Made by a program: the position numbers and the translations under genes. A stretch of DNA of 46,929 bases, taken from Mycolicibacterium sp. GTDB taxonomy: Bacteria; Actinomycetota; Actinomycetes; Mycobacteriales; Mycobacteriaceae. Numbering within the stretch: position 1 is the first letter of the stretch; every line of letters begins with the position of its first letter. The notes under the pieces were generated by a model, which searched no databases, had not been told where the DNA came from, and worked only from the letters and a program-made list of their open reading frames with translations. Location: positions 1-46,929 of the forward strand of contig NZ_JAEMTA010000040.1 in the NCBI RefSeq assembly GCF_016462545.1, given 5' to 3'. Positions 16,684 to 24,973 of this stretch are shown piece by piece.

Positions 16684-17445
16684 ATGGAGCGCATGGCTTC
16701 GGCAACGAGGGACATCGATCGCATGCCCCGCGGTGGGCCGCATGCGTCCTGTCTGGATCGGCTGTTGCAGACCGAACGACGCGAGTACCTCGACCGCGAT
16801 GACGTCGATCCGAGGGTGAAGCGCAGCGTCGTCCGCGCGCTCGAGCTCACCGGCGACTGGTTCGGCAACCACGAGCGGTTCGCGCACATCGTCCTCGAGG
16901 AGGTGGCCGAGGTTCCGGACCCCCGCATCCTGGAACTGGGGTCGGGACACGGCGGCCTGTCGGCGAAGGTGCTCGAGATGCACCCGACGGCCCACGTCAC
17001 CGTGACCGACGTCGAACCGGAATCCGTGGCGGCGATCGCCGCGGGGCCCCTCGGCGCCGCCGACCGCGCGACCGTCCGCGCCATGGACGCCACCGACATC
17101 GACGCCGCCGACGGTGCCTTCGACCTGGCGGTGTTCGCCCTGTCGTTTCACCACCTGTCACCCGCGCTGGCAGCACGCGCCATCGCCGAGGGCACCCGGG
17201 TCGCCCGCACGTTGTTGCTCATCGACCTGCCGCGCCCACCCGCGCCGCTTCATCTGGTGCGGCTGGCGACGATGTTGCCGTTCGCGCCGTTCGTCCCGTT
17301 CGTGCACGACGGGGTCATCAGCTCGCTGCGGGCCTACAGCCCGTCGGCACTGCGCGCCCTCGCCGCACACGCCGACCCCGCGATCGGCGTCGAGCTTCGC
17401 GGGGGTCTCCTCAGCCCTCAGGTCGCGGTGGCCTCGCGGCGCTGA
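16684..17445 (+). CDS. SAM-dependent class I methyltransferase
   Basis: A 253-residue methyltransferase. Motif I is ILELGSGHGGLSAKV near residue 80, followed by an acidic end of strand 2 (VTVTDVEPESV), motif for adenine binding (AMDATDIDAADGAFDLAVFALSFHHLS) and a hydrophobic region LATMLPFAPFVPFVHDG that may line a lipophilic substrate pocket or touch the membrane. The first residues (MERMASATRDIDRMPRGG) could be trimmed to a later Met. It sits between the aldo/keto reductase and the photolyase-like gene with gaps of 18 and 16 bases. Substrate unknown. Confidence 0.8.
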   Translation: MERMASATRDIDRMPRGGPHASCLDRLLQTERREYLDRDDVDPRVKRSVVRALELTGDWFGNHERFAHIVLEEVAEVPDPRILELGSGHGGLSAKVLEMHPTAHVTVTDVEPESVAAIAAGPLGAADRATVRAMDATDIDAADGAFDLAVFALSFHHLSPALAARAIAEGTRVARTLLLIDLPRPPAPLHLVRLATMLPFAPFVPFVHDGVISSLRAYSPSALRALAAHADPAIGVELRGGLLSPQVAVASRR

Positions 17446-17449
17446 CGGC

Positions 17450-17464
17450 TAGGCTTGCCACGTG
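17450..17464 (+). promoter_or_regulatory. Putative -10 box, leaderless GTG
   Basis: TAGGCT at 17450-17455 is followed by six bases and the GTG start codon at 17462 of the photolyase-like gene, with no ribosome site. This fits an internal leaderless promoter overlapping the intergenic gap. Confidence 0.4.
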
Positions 17465-18544
17465 CCGCAGGTTCCGGTGTCCCGCTCCGAGATACTCGAG
17501 CACGTCGCCCGGATCGATGCCGAGAAGTACTCCCGGCGGCGCAATCACACCGATGGCGGGACCCGGATCTCCGCATTTCTCACGCGCGGTCTGGTGACCC
17601 TGCCCGAGGTCCGTGACGTGGTCCTGCAGCGGCACACTCCCGGTCAGGCCTACAAGTTCGTCTTCGAACTGGCCTGGCGCGAATATTGGCAACGGGAGTG
17701 GACGTTCCGCGGCGACGCGATCTTCGCCGACGTGAAGCGGCCGCAGCACCCGGTCACGTCCACCCGGATTCCGCGAGCCGTGCTCGACGCCCGCACCGGG
17801 GTCGGGGCCCTCGACGCCGCCGTCCGCGAACTGTACGCCTCCGGCTACATGCACAACCATGAACGGATGTGGTTGGCCGGACTGGTCTGCAACACCGCCC
17901 GCACCCACTGGTGGGAACCCAGCAGATGGCTGTACTACCACCTGCTCGACGGCGATCCGGCCAGCAACACCCTGTCCTGGCAGTGGGTGGCCGGCACCTT
18001 CGGCCACCAGAAATACCTTGCCGCGCAAGAGAACATCAACAGGTACTCGGCCCACCGGCAGCACGGCGGAATCATCGATCACGACTACGACGTACTCGCC
18101 GAACTCCCCGTCCCCGACGTGCTCTCCGAGCGTGCCGACCTCGAGCTGACGTGGACGCCGCCGCCGGCTGAGACGCTCGTCATCGACCCGACCAAACCGA
18201 CGGTGCTCCACCACCCGTTCTGGCTCAACGCATCCTGGCGCGCGGACCTGGACGCGAATCGCGTCGTCCTGCTCGAGCCCGGGTGGTTCGAGCGCTTCCC
18301 GGTCAGTCCGCTCGTCACCGACCACATCGTGCGCTGCGCGCGCGAGATTCCGGGCGCGCAGTTGGTGGTGGCCGACTTCGACGACCTTCGGCTGGGCGAC
18401 GACGTGTACTTCATGGACCATCCCTCGGTTCCGCACTGGCGAGGTAGGGCCGACGAGATGCCGCGGTTGTTCCCCCACGTCCCCGACAAGTCCTACGGAT
18501 CCTTCACGAGCTATTGGAAGCAATGCCAAAGAACCAAGAGGTGA
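17462..18544 (+). CDS. Photolyase/cryptochrome-like FAD-binding protein
   Basis: A 360-residue protein whose N-terminal ~230 residues match the all-helical FAD-binding domain of DNA photolyases/cryptochromes: RGLVTLPEVRDVVL, AWREYWQREW, SGYMHNHERMWLAG, then WWEPSRWLYYHLLDGDPASNTLSWQWVAG (split here only for length) and FGHQKYLAAQENINRYS. The usual N-terminal alpha/beta antenna domain is missing. The C-terminal ~125 residues look alpha/beta (RVVLLEP ... AQLVVADFDDL) and might be that domain in permuted order. It may repair pyrimidine dimers or act as a light/redox sensor. A DUF2256 gene overlaps its end, a pairing I associate with photolyase genes. GTG at 17462 follows a leaderless -10 box. 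Confidence 0.85.
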   Translation: MPQVPVSRSEILEHVARIDAEKYSRRRNHTDGGTRISAFLTRGLVTLPEVRDVVLQRHTPGQAYKFVFELAWREYWQREWTFRGDAIFADVKRPQHPVTSTRIPRAVLDARTGVGALDAAVRELYASGYMHNHERMWLAGLVCNTARTHWWEPSRWLYYHLLDGDPASNTLSWQWVAGTFGHQKYLAAQENINRYSAHRQHGGIIDHDYDVLAELPVPDVLSERADLELTWTPPPAETLVIDPTKPTVLHHPFWLNASWRADLDANRVVLLEPGWFERFPVSPLVTDHIVRCAREIPGAQLVVADFDDLRLGDDVYFMDHPSVPHWRGRADEMPRLFPHVPDKSYGSFTSYWKQCQRTKR

Positions 18545-18657
18545 AGGACTGCGTCGTCTGCGGGCGGCCGTTCGCGAACCGGAAGAAGTGGCGCCAGCGC
18601 GGACAGTGGGAACAGGTGCTCTACTGCTCCGGACGGTGCCGTCGGTCGGCCAAGTGA
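18523..18657 (+). CDS. DUF2256 zinc-ribbon-like small protein
   Basis: A 44-residue protein (MPKNQEVKDCVVCGRPFANR...) with two cysteine pairs, CVVC near residue 10 and C-SGRC near residue 35, and the basic/aromatic RKKWRQRGQWEQVLYCS segment characteristic of DUF2256. It is expected to bind zinc. It overlaps the 3' end of the photolyase-like gene by 22 bases in another frame and ends with TGA at 18657. DUF2256 genes often sit next to cryptochrome/photolyase genes, so a joint role in DNA repair or cofactor handling is plausible but unproven. Confidence 0.85.
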   Translation: MPKNQEVKDCVVCGRPFANRKKWRQRGQWEQVLYCSGRCRRSAK

Positions 18658-18713
18658 GGAAGCCGGTTCACACCGGTCTCGTCAGTCCGTGAGTCGTGGT
18701 GGCCTCGCGCCGA

Positions 18714-18729
18714 TAGGCTCGACCCCGTG
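18714..18729 (+). promoter_or_regulatory. Putative -10 box, leaderless GTG
   Basis: TAGGCT at 18714-18719 lies seven bases before the GTG at 18727, identical in hexamer and nearly in spacing to the box at 17450. No ribosome site precedes the GTG. Confidence 0.45.
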
Positions 18730-20205
18730 GGCGACGACGTCACGCAGACCGAATACAGCCGGGAACAGCGGCTGCACTATCGGCGGAAGGTCCAGCTCAG
18801 CCTCGACGTGTTCGAGACGATGCTCACGCAGTCCAGCTTCGACTTCGACCGCCCGCTGACGGGCATGGAGATCGAGTGCAATCTGGTCGATGCCGACTAC
18901 CAACCGGCCATGACCAACCGGGAGGTTCTGGCCGCCATCGCCGATCCGGCGTTCCAGACCGAATTGGGCGCCTACAACATCGAATTCAACGTGCCGCCTC
19001 GCCCGTTGCCAGGCCGCTCGGCCTTCGAACTCGAGGCCGAGGTCCGTGCGAGTCTGAACGCCGCGGAGACCAAGGCCAACTCCGATGGCGCACACATCGT
19101 GATGATCGGGATCCTGCCCACCCTGATGCCCGAGCACCTGGCTGCCGGGTGGATGAGCGACTCGACGCGGTATCAGGCGCTCAACGACTCCATCTTCACC
19201 GCGCGCGGTGAGGACATCATGATCGACATCAGCGGAGCGGAGCGGCTGAGCTTGCAATCGGCCTCGATCGCGCCCGAATCGGCTTGCACCAGTATGCAAC
19301 TGCACCTTCAGGTATCTCCTGCCGACTTCGCTCGCAACTGGAATGCTGCCCAGGTACTGGCTGGACCACAGCTCGCACTCGGCGCGAACTCGCCGTACTT
19401 CTACGGCCACGAACTGTGGGCCGAGACCCGCATCGAGCTCTTCGCGCAGGCGACCGACACCCGCCCCGAGGAGCTCAAGACCCAAGGTGTTCGACCGCGA
19501 GTGTGGTTCGGCGAGCGCTGGATAACCTCGATCTTCGATCTGTTCGAGGAGAACGTCAGGTACTTTCCGTCGCTTCTGCCGGAGGTGTCCGACGAGGATC
19601 CGGTGGCCGAGCTGGCCGCCGGGCGCACGCCGACGCTGCCCGAACTGCGACTGCACAACGGCACCATCTATCGCTGGAACCGACCCGTCTACGACGTGGT
19701 GGACGGCCGACCGCATCTGCGCGTCGAGAACCGGGTGCTGCCCGCGGGCCCGACGGTACTGGACATGATGGCCAATTCGGCCTTCTACTACGGTGCGCTG
19801 CGGGCACTGTCGGACGAGGACCGACCCGTCTGGACGCAGTTGAGTTTCGCTGCGGCAGAACACAACTTCGTCGCTGCGTCGCGCAGCGGCATGGACGCGC
19901 GCCTGTACTGGCCCGGGCTGGGCGAGGTGACGCCCGACGAGCTGGTGCTGCGGGTGCTGCTCCCCCGTGCGCACGAGGGCCTCGAGAGGTGGGGCGTGTC
20001 GGCGGACGTCCGCGATCGCTTCCTCGGGGTCATCGAGGGCCGCGCCAAGACCGGTCGCAACGGTGCGTTGTGGCAGGTCGAGACGGTGCACGCACTGCAG
20101 GAGCGGGGGCTGGCGCGCCCGCACGCGCTGGCCGAGATGCTGCGCCTCTACTGCGAGCGGATGCACAGCAATGAACCCGTGCACACCTGGGACGGCCCCG
20201 CGTGA
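18727..20205 (+). CDS. GCS2-family glutamate-cysteine ligase-like protein
   Basis: A 492-residue protein of the carboxylate-amine ligase (GCS2) superfamily. The N-terminal LTGMEIECNLVDADYQPAMTNREVL carries the acidic Mg/ATP-binding residues of this fold, followed by GAYNIEFNVPPRPL and, later, the substrate/ATP-site segments SACTSMQLHLQVSP and LALGANSPYFYGHELWAETRIELF. The family joins an amine to the gamma-carboxylate of glutamate or a related acid; the actual substrate here is unknown. It is not the ergothioneine-pathway enzyme, which is encoded separately as egtA (34480-35760). GTG at 18727 has a leaderless promoter. Its TGA overlaps the start of the lipoprotein gene (GTGA), so both are co-translated. 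Confidence 0.82.
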   Translation: MGDDVTQTEYSREQRLHYRRKVQLSLDVFETMLTQSSFDFDRPLTGMEIECNLVDADYQPAMTNREVLAAIADPAFQTELGAYNIEFNVPPRPLPGRSAFELEAEVRASLNAAETKANSDGAHIVMIGILPTLMPEHLAAGWMSDSTRYQALNDSIFTARGEDIMIDISGAERLSLQSASIAPESACTSMQLHLQVSPADFARNWNAAQVLAGPQLALGANSPYFYGHELWAETRIELFAQATDTRPEELKTQGVRPRVWFGERWITSIFDLFEENVRYFPSLLPEVSDEDPVAELAAGRTPTLPELRLHNGTIYRWNRPVYDVVDGRPHLRVENRVLPAGPTVLDMMANSAFYYGALRALSDEDRPVWTQLSFAAAEHNFVAASRSGMDARLYWPGLGEVTPDELVLRVLLPRAHEGLERWGVSADVRDRFLGVIEGRAKTGRNGALWQVETVHALQERGLARPHALAEMLRLYCERMHSNEPVHTWDGPA

Positions 20206-20636
20206 CGACGCGGTGGTTGGTGGCGATGGCCGCGGGCCTGGCACTCGCGGGCTGTCAGGCGGATCGAGCGACGGCCGAGCCCGCGGCTTTCGACCTGAAC
20301 CAGGTCTTCACCCTCGGCGGCGGACGCGATGCTTCGATCAATGGTGAAGACCTCCGTCTGCACTTCGCCGACGTCCTCGAGGATTCCCGCTGCCCTGAGA
20401 GGGTCGAATGCTTCTGGACGGGCCAGGCGCGGGTGGCGATCGTCGCCGACTCCGATCGCGGCGAGCCGGACACCATGGAGTTCAACACCAATCCCGCTCC
20501 GGGGCAGACGATTTCGATGGTTAGAGCCGGTGACTACACCGTCGAGATGCGGTCACTCGAACCATATCCGCAGACCCCAGATCAGCCGATCGAGCTTCCG
20601 GAGTACCGGGTGACCCTGCGGGTGACCAAGGGCTGA
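20202..20636 (+). CDS. Putative lipoprotein
   Basis: A 144-residue secreted lipoprotein of unknown function. The signal peptide MTTRWLVAMAAGLALAGC ends in a lipobox LAGC, with Cys18 as lipidation site. The mature part is beta-rich and contains two cysteines close together (DSRCPERVECFWTGQARVAIV), which may form a disulphide. A small domain with this layout (RCPxxVxCxWxGxA) is widespread in secreted bacterial proteins. The GTG start overlaps the preceding ligase stop codon. It converges with the MftD-like gene with only 12 bases between stops. Confidence 0.8.
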   Translation: MTTRWLVAMAAGLALAGCQADRATAEPAAFDLNQVFTLGGGRDASINGEDLRLHFADVLEDSRCPERVECFWTGQARVAIVADSDRGEPDTMEFNTNPAPGQTISMVRAGDYTVEMRSLEPYPQTPDQPIELPEYRVTLRVTKG

Positions 20637-20648
20637 GCGCCTCGCACG

Positions 20649-21824
20649 CTATGCGCCGAGGTCGCGCCGGAAGCCGTCGGGAATGATCAGGTCCGCGGCA
20701 CTGAGCTCTTGGGTCGACGACAGGCCTAGGCCAAGAAGGGCCGAATCGATGCCGCTGCGCATGATGTCGAGCACGTTCTCCACCCCGACCTGGCCGCCGG
20801 CCGCCAGACCCCAGAGGTAGGCCCGGCCGAGCATCACCGCACGCGCCCCGAGCGCGAGCGCCTTGACGACGTCACTGCCGCGGCGGATACCGCCGTCGAG
20901 GACGATCTCGACGTCACTGCCCACCGCATCGGCGATGGCGGGCAGTGCGCGGATCGGCGCCGGGGTGCCGTCGAGGTTGTTGCCGCCGTGATTCGACACG
21001 GAGATGGCGGTGACGCCCGCGTCCACGGCACGGCGGGCGTCGTCGACTCGCATCACGCCCTTGAGCATGAACGGGCCGCCCCACTCCTCCCGAAGCCACG
21101 CCACGTCCGCCCACGTCGGCAGCGGCGTCTGCATCCACTCGCCGTAGGCGCCGAAGAACGTCGGCGCGGGCCCGCCATCCTGCGACAGGTTCGGGGCGGT
21201 CAGATCCGGCACCTTGCCCGTCTTGGCGAAGTCGAGTAGCCAGCGTGGGCGCGCGAGGCCCTCGGGGGCGAATCGAAGCATGGCGCGCAGGTCCATCTTC
21301 TCGGGGATCGCGGGGCTGCCCCAGTCGCGGCCGCTGGAGAACGACCAGTCCGATGTCATGATCAGCCCGACCGCTCCCGCGTCTCGGGCCCGTTCCATTC
21401 GGGCCACCAGCTTGTCCCGCCCGCCCGTCCAGTACATCTGGAAGAAGGTCTGCGGGTTGGCGGCGGCGACCTCCTCGACGGGCTTGCTGGCGAACGACGA
21501 CAGGCTCATCGCGGTACCGCGGGCGGCGGCGGCCCGGGCCACCGCTACTTCGCCGTCCGGGTGCACGGCCTGCACGCCGGTCGGAGAGATGAAGACCGGA
21601 AGCGAGATCGACTGTCCCATAACGGTTGTCGACATGTCGCGTTTGGCGGACAGTCCGGCGACGTGGGGCGCGAAGCCAAGCTCGGCGAAGGCCGCGGTGT
21701 TGTCCTCGGTGGTGAGGCCGCGCTCCGAGCCGGCCACCAGCGCACTGTAGACACTCTTGGGCAGACGCTTGGCTGCTCGCCGCTGGGCTTCGGCAACCGT
21801 CTCGAACCATCCGGTCTTGGCCAT
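20649..21824 (-). CDS. MftD-family FMN-dependent alpha-hydroxy-acid dehydrogenase paralogue
   Basis: A 391-residue FMN TIM-barrel enzyme. It resembles mycobacterial MftD (Rv0694, the pre-mycofactocin synthase) along its length: WFETVAEAQRRAAKRLPKSVY, ELGFAPHV, STTVMGQSISLPVFISPTGVQAV, WGGPFMLKGVMRVDDARRAVDAG. At 277-286 it reads SNHGGNNLDG: the base His279 is kept, but the Arg that binds carboxylate in lactate/glycolate oxidases is Asn, as in MftD. MftD oxidatively deaminates the AHDP intermediate to the redox-active alpha-keto amide of premycofactocin. No mftABCE genes lie here, so this is either a second MftD or a sister enzyme. ATG at 21824 has AAGGAG upstream. It diverges from the probable mftM. 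Confidence 0.8.
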   Translation of the reverse strand: MAKTGWFETVAEAQRRAAKRLPKSVYSALVAGSERGLTTEDNTAAFAELGFAPHVAGLSAKRDMSTTVMGQSISLPVFISPTGVQAVHPDGEVAVARAAAARGTAMSLSSFASKPVEEVAAANPQTFFQMYWTGGRDKLVARMERARDAGAVGLIMTSDWSFSSGRDWGSPAIPEKMDLRAMLRFAPEGLARPRWLLDFAKTGKVPDLTAPNLSQDGGPAPTFFGAYGEWMQTPLPTWADVAWLREEWGGPFMLKGVMRVDDARRAVDAGVTAISVSNHGGNNLDGTPAPIRALPAIADAVGSDVEIVLDGGIRRGSDVVKALALGARAVMLGRAYLWGLAAGGQVGVENVLDIMRSGIDSALLGLGLSSTQELSAADLIIPDGFRRDLGA

Positions 21825-22024
21825 GATCGAACTCCTTGGAACGTGCGCGTGCGGCAGCGTTCTCGACACCACGCTATGGCACCCGGCGCCTCGATGGCAC
21901 TCGCCAAACGGGCAGTCGCACACCCACCCGGGCGGCTCTGGAACTCCGACCCTTTGGGGCACGCGCGGGCATGACGCACGCGAATAGCGTGGATCTACAA
22001 CGATCTTCGATGAAGGGTGCGGCC

Positions 22025-22855
22025 GTGACCATGCTGTCGGGTGCCCCGGACGTCCTCGTCACCCGCCGCACGGGTGCCCACCTCGACCACTCGGGCGAGA
22101 CCACCCTGTGCACCCCGACGTTCTGCACCAGTCGCGTCGACGGGGTGCTCGCGGTCCAGCACGACCTGCAACCCGACGAGATCTCCGATGAACTCGCGGT
22201 GCTCCTGGCCACCGAGCTCGACGACGCCGGCGTGCTACGCGGTCAGTCCGAGTTCGAAGCGGTGTTCACCGGGGTGGTGCAGTCCGCCGCCGCAGGCGAT
22301 GAAGCCTGGATCTCCTTCTACCGCAACTCGTTGGATCGGCTCGAACACGGCTCCGCGGCCTTCGCGCCGGTCCACGAACACGCCGCCTCACTGATCGTCG
22401 GCACCGACATCGTCGATCTCGGTTCGTGTTTCGGCTTCTTCCCGCTCCGGCTGGCGGCAGCCGGACTGCGCGTGACGGCCACCGACCTCAGCGGCCCGAC
22501 CATGGACCTGTTGGACCGGGTGAGCGGGCCACTGCGGCGCACCGTGCGGACGCTGCGCTGCGACGCGGCCCGCGTGCCGCTGCCCGACGGCGCCGCCGAT
22601 ACCGTCACGGTCCTGCATCTACTGGAGCACCTCGACGCGGCGTCGGCCGGATCCGTGCTGCGCGAGGCGGTGCGGCTGGCCCGTCGGCGGGTGATCGTCG
22701 CGGTGCCGTTCGAGGACGTACCGCGCGCCTGCTACGGGCATGTCCAACGCTTCGACGACGGCGTCCTCCGGGTGATCGCCGATGCGTGGCGAGCTTCGGG
22801 GGTGCGGGCCGGCGTGCACGAATACCACGGCGGTTGGCTGATTCTCGACCGCTGA
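22025..22855 (+). CDS. mftM: Probable mycofactocin glycan methyltransferase MftM
   Basis: A 276-residue class I methyltransferase. An N-terminal region of ~125 residues (LCTPTFCTSRVDGVLAVQHDLQPDEISDELAVLL...) precedes motif I VDLGSCFGFFPLRLA (130-143), VTATDLSGPTMDLL and the post-motif LPDGAADTVTVLHLLEHL. The N-terminal region and the SCFGFFPLRLA variant match my memory of MftM, which methylates the oligoglucose chain of mycofactocin in M. smegmatis; this identification is from recall. GTG at 22025 is chosen because GAAGGG lies seven bases upstream. It sits between the MftD-like gene and the mno regulators, which fits a role in alcohol metabolism. Confidence 0.68.
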   Translation: MTMLSGAPDVLVTRRTGAHLDHSGETTLCTPTFCTSRVDGVLAVQHDLQPDEISDELAVLLATELDDAGVLRGQSEFEAVFTGVVQSAAAGDEAWISFYRNSLDRLEHGSAAFAPVHEHAASLIVGTDIVDLGSCFGFFPLRLAAAGLRVTATDLSGPTMDLLDRVSGPLRRTVRTLRCDAARVPLPDGAADTVTVLHLLEHLDAASAGSVLREAVRLARRRVIVAVPFEDVPRACYGHVQRFDDGVLRVIADAWRASGVRAGVHEYHGGWLILDR

Positions 22856-22860
22856 GAGGG

Positions 22861-22926
22861 CTCGCGAGCGTGCGCAAAGTGCGACTTTCGTGCGGCGTGT
22901 CGGGCGCAAACACGCACGCTCGCGAG
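22861..22926. repeat. CTCGCGAG-type inverted repeat, bidirectional terminator
   Basis: A perfect 14-base inverted repeat, CTCGCGAGCGTGCG (22861-22874) and CGCACGCTCGCGAG (22913-22926), encloses an inner hairpin AAAGT-GCG-ACTTT. It fills the gap between the convergent mftM and mnoR genes. A second element with the same CTCGCGAG ends lies at 37662-37726, so it looks like a dispersed intergenic repeat that can terminate transcription both ways. Confidence 0.7.
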
Positions 22927-22947
22927 AAAGAGGGGGTTGGCGGGGAG

Positions 22948-23604
22948 CTAGATCAGGCCGCGCTTGCTGGCTGCGTACACCGCTTCCGCTCGCCTGCTGA
23001 CCTCGAGCTTGCGCATGATGTTGCTGACGTGGAACTTGGCGGTGGTGGCAGAGATGTAGAGCTGTTCACCGATCTTGTTGTTGGACAGGCCCGTTGCGAG
23101 CAGCCGTAGCACCTCCAACTCGCGGTCGGTGAGCTGTTGGCGCGGTTGGGTACGGCCGGACATCGACCTCACGACGGCGGCGGCGCTGCGCGAGTCGAAC
23201 GCGCTGTCCCCCGCCGAGATGGCACGGATCGCACGAACCAACTCGGTGGTGTCGACGTCCTTGACCACGTAACCGCGGGCGCCCGCGTGTACTGCACGCA
23301 CCACCAGATCCTCGTCGAGGAAGGTGGTCAAGACCAGGAGACCGATGCCGGGGTGCGCGGCAGAGAGCTTGCCGCACAGGGAAAGACCCTCGTACTCCGA
23401 GCCCGCCGAGAGCTTCAAGTCCAGCAGCACCACGTCGGGCGCCGTGGCCCGCACGACGGCCTCCGCCTCCGCTTCCGAGGAGGCCTCTCCCACGACGACG
23501 AGGCCGTCCTGGCGTTCCAGCACCGAGCGCAGCCCTTCCCGGAGGATCGCGTGGTCGTCGACGAGCACCAATCTGATCGTTGCGGTGGTGACGTCAATCG
23601 CCAT
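22948..23604 (-). CDS. mnoR: NarL-family response regulator (MnoR-like)
   Basis: A 218-residue response regulator. The receiver domain has the acidic pair Asp16-Asp17 (LVDDHAILREGL), phosphorylation site Asp62 (VVLLDLKL), the Thr in LLVLTTFLDED and the Lys in GYVVKDVD. The C-terminal LuxR/NarL helix-turn-helix begins with LTDRELEVLRLLATGLSNNKIGEQLYISATTAKFHV (split by reader as needed). ATG at 23604 is preferred; it overlaps the upstream kinase gene by 11 bases. Together they match the MnoSR pair described in M. smegmatis as controlling 1,3-propanediol and alcohol use. It should activate the dehydrogenase genes upstream in this series; the gene name rests on synteny and recall. Confidence 0.72.
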   Translation of the reverse strand: MAIDVTTATIRLVLVDDHAILREGLRSVLERQDGLVVVGEASSEAEAEAVVRATAPDVVLLDLKLSAGSEYEGLSLCGKLSAAHPGIGLLVLTTFLDEDLVVRAVHAGARGYVVKDVDTTELVRAIRAISAGDSAFDSRSAAAVVRSMSGRTQPRQQLTDRELEVLRLLATGLSNNKIGEQLYISATTAKFHVSNIMRKLEVSRRAEAVYAASKRGLI

Positions 23605-24973
23605 GGCCGGACCTCTTCTCTTCGACCGCGGGCACGGTGGCCACCACGCGGACACCGCCGATCCGGGAACGCCGAACCTCCAGGGTGCCGCCGTGCTCGC
23701 GAGCGCGGGCCAGCATGTTGGCCAGCCCGCGGTGGCGGCCGTCGACGTCGGTGGCCTCGGACAGGCGGAGCATCATCCGGAGCTTCTCGGGTTCGCCGGT
23801 GCCATCGTCGGCGATGGACAGCGTGACGCCGCTGCGGCCGTAGTTCAGCCGCACGATGGCTCGGCTTGCGTTCCCGTGCATCGCCGTGTTGAACAGAGCC
23901 TCACCGGCGATCCGGAGCAGTCCGTGTTCCAAATCGTTGGGCAGTTCCACCGCACTTCCGACGACCTTCAACGTGACCCGTAGATCCTCGGGCATGTGCA
24001 CGGTGGCGAGTTGCTCGAGCATTTCCGGCAGGCTGGATCGCTGCGCGTCGCCGGGATGGTTCAGGGCGTAGATGGCCGACCGCAGCTGCTCGACTGCGGA
24101 GCGGCTCAGGTCCTTCGCCAGATCGAGCCGGTCGATCAGGTCACCAGCCGTCGACTGCGATGCGAGTTCGCTGCGGCAGACCTCGATCTGCATTCCCGCG
24201 GACAGTACCGTCTGCGCCACACTGTCGTGCAACTCCCGTGCGATGCGGTGGCGCTCGGAGTCGAGCACCTGATGGCGTTGGGCCGCACCGAGTTCGCGCT
24301 GGGTGGCGATCAACTCCGCGTTACGCGCCTCGGACTCGGCGAGCAGCGCCTGCGACTTGCTGAACAGCGCGCAGTTCTGTAGGGCCACGGCGGTCTGACT
24401 GGACAGGATGCGCATGACCACTTCATCCGAGCTGTCGAGCGGGCGACTGCGCGGGGTCCACGCAGCGAAGGCACCGATCACGATGCCGTCCAGTTCGATC
24501 GGCACATGTGCATGCTGGCGTTCGATCACCGGGAGGCGGAACTGCGCGAGCTGACCTCGCAGGATGTCGTTGAGTCGGTTGAGCACCGCATCCGGCAGGT
24601 GCGGCCCGGGATCCATTGCCCCGGAGAGGCCTTCGAAGGCATAGGCGACTCCGGCCGAATCCAGGATCAGATGGCGCGGGCTGGCCTCGGGGAGTGCCCC
24701 ATCAGCGAGCGCCAGCAGGATCCACTCGGCGTCGAGGTGGGTGCGCGCCGCTTCGGCCACCGCGCGGACGAGGCTCTCCGGTCCGGCGACAGTCTGGACC
24801 AGCGCCCGCGAGATGGTGTCGAACGCCGCCACGACGCGATCCAATCGCCTTGCCGCGACGCGTAATTCGGGATAGAAGGTGCCCTTGCCGGAGCGTAGCC
24901 CGGTGAGCTGCTCGAGGTCGGGAGGCCCGGCGCCGCTACGACGGTCGGGTGCTCGCGAGAGTTCGGAGGTCAC
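23594..24973 (-). CDS. mnoS: GAF-domain sensor histidine kinase (MnoS-like)
   Basis: A 459-residue cytoplasmic kinase without membrane segments. A GAF-like sensory domain spans about 55-205 and is followed by a helical linker (ALFSKSQALLAESEARNAEL). The HisKA_3 dimerisation domain has ERHRIARELHDSVAQ with phospho-acceptor His249; the ATPase domain shows GEALFNTAMHGNASR and DDGTGEP. GTG at 24973 overlaps the TGA of the alcohol dehydrogenase gene (GTGA). The frame stays open far upstream, but that part is antisense-shadow sequence inside the dehydrogenase gene. The signal is presumably an alcohol or metabolite inside the cell. It phosphorylates the adjacent NarL-type regulator. Confidence 0.75.
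   Translation of the reverse strand: MTSELSRAPDRRSGAGPPDLEQLTGLRSGKGTFYPELRVAARRLDRVVAAFDTISRALVQTVAGPESLVRAVAEAARTHLDAEWILLALADGALPEASPRHLILDSAGVAYAFEGLSGAMDPGPHLPDAVLNRLNDILRGQLAQFRLPVIERQHAHVPIELDGIVIGAFAAWTPRSRPLDSSDEVVMRILSSQTAVALQNCALFSKSQALLAESEARNAELIATQRELGAAQRHQVLDSERHRIARELHDSVAQTVLSAGMQIEVCRSELASQSTAGDLIDRLDLAKDLSRSAVEQLRSAIYALNHPGDAQRSSLPEMLEQLATVHMPEDLRVTLKVVGSAVELPNDLEHGLLRIAGEALFNTAMHGNASRAIVRLNYGRSGVTLSIADDGTGEPEKLRMMLRLSEATDVDGRHRGLANMLARAREHGGTLEVRRSRIGGVRVVATVPAVEEKRSGHGD

Noticed and set aside
18727..20205. Second EgtA
   Set aside because: It shares only the general GCS2 fold segments with EgtA; the egt operon already has its own complete egtA, and active-site stretches differ.
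20649..21824. Simple L-lactate dehydrogenase (LldD) annotation
   Set aside because: The substrate-carboxylate Arg is replaced by Asn in SNHGGNN, the MftD pattern; ordinary lactate dehydrogenases keep the Arg.
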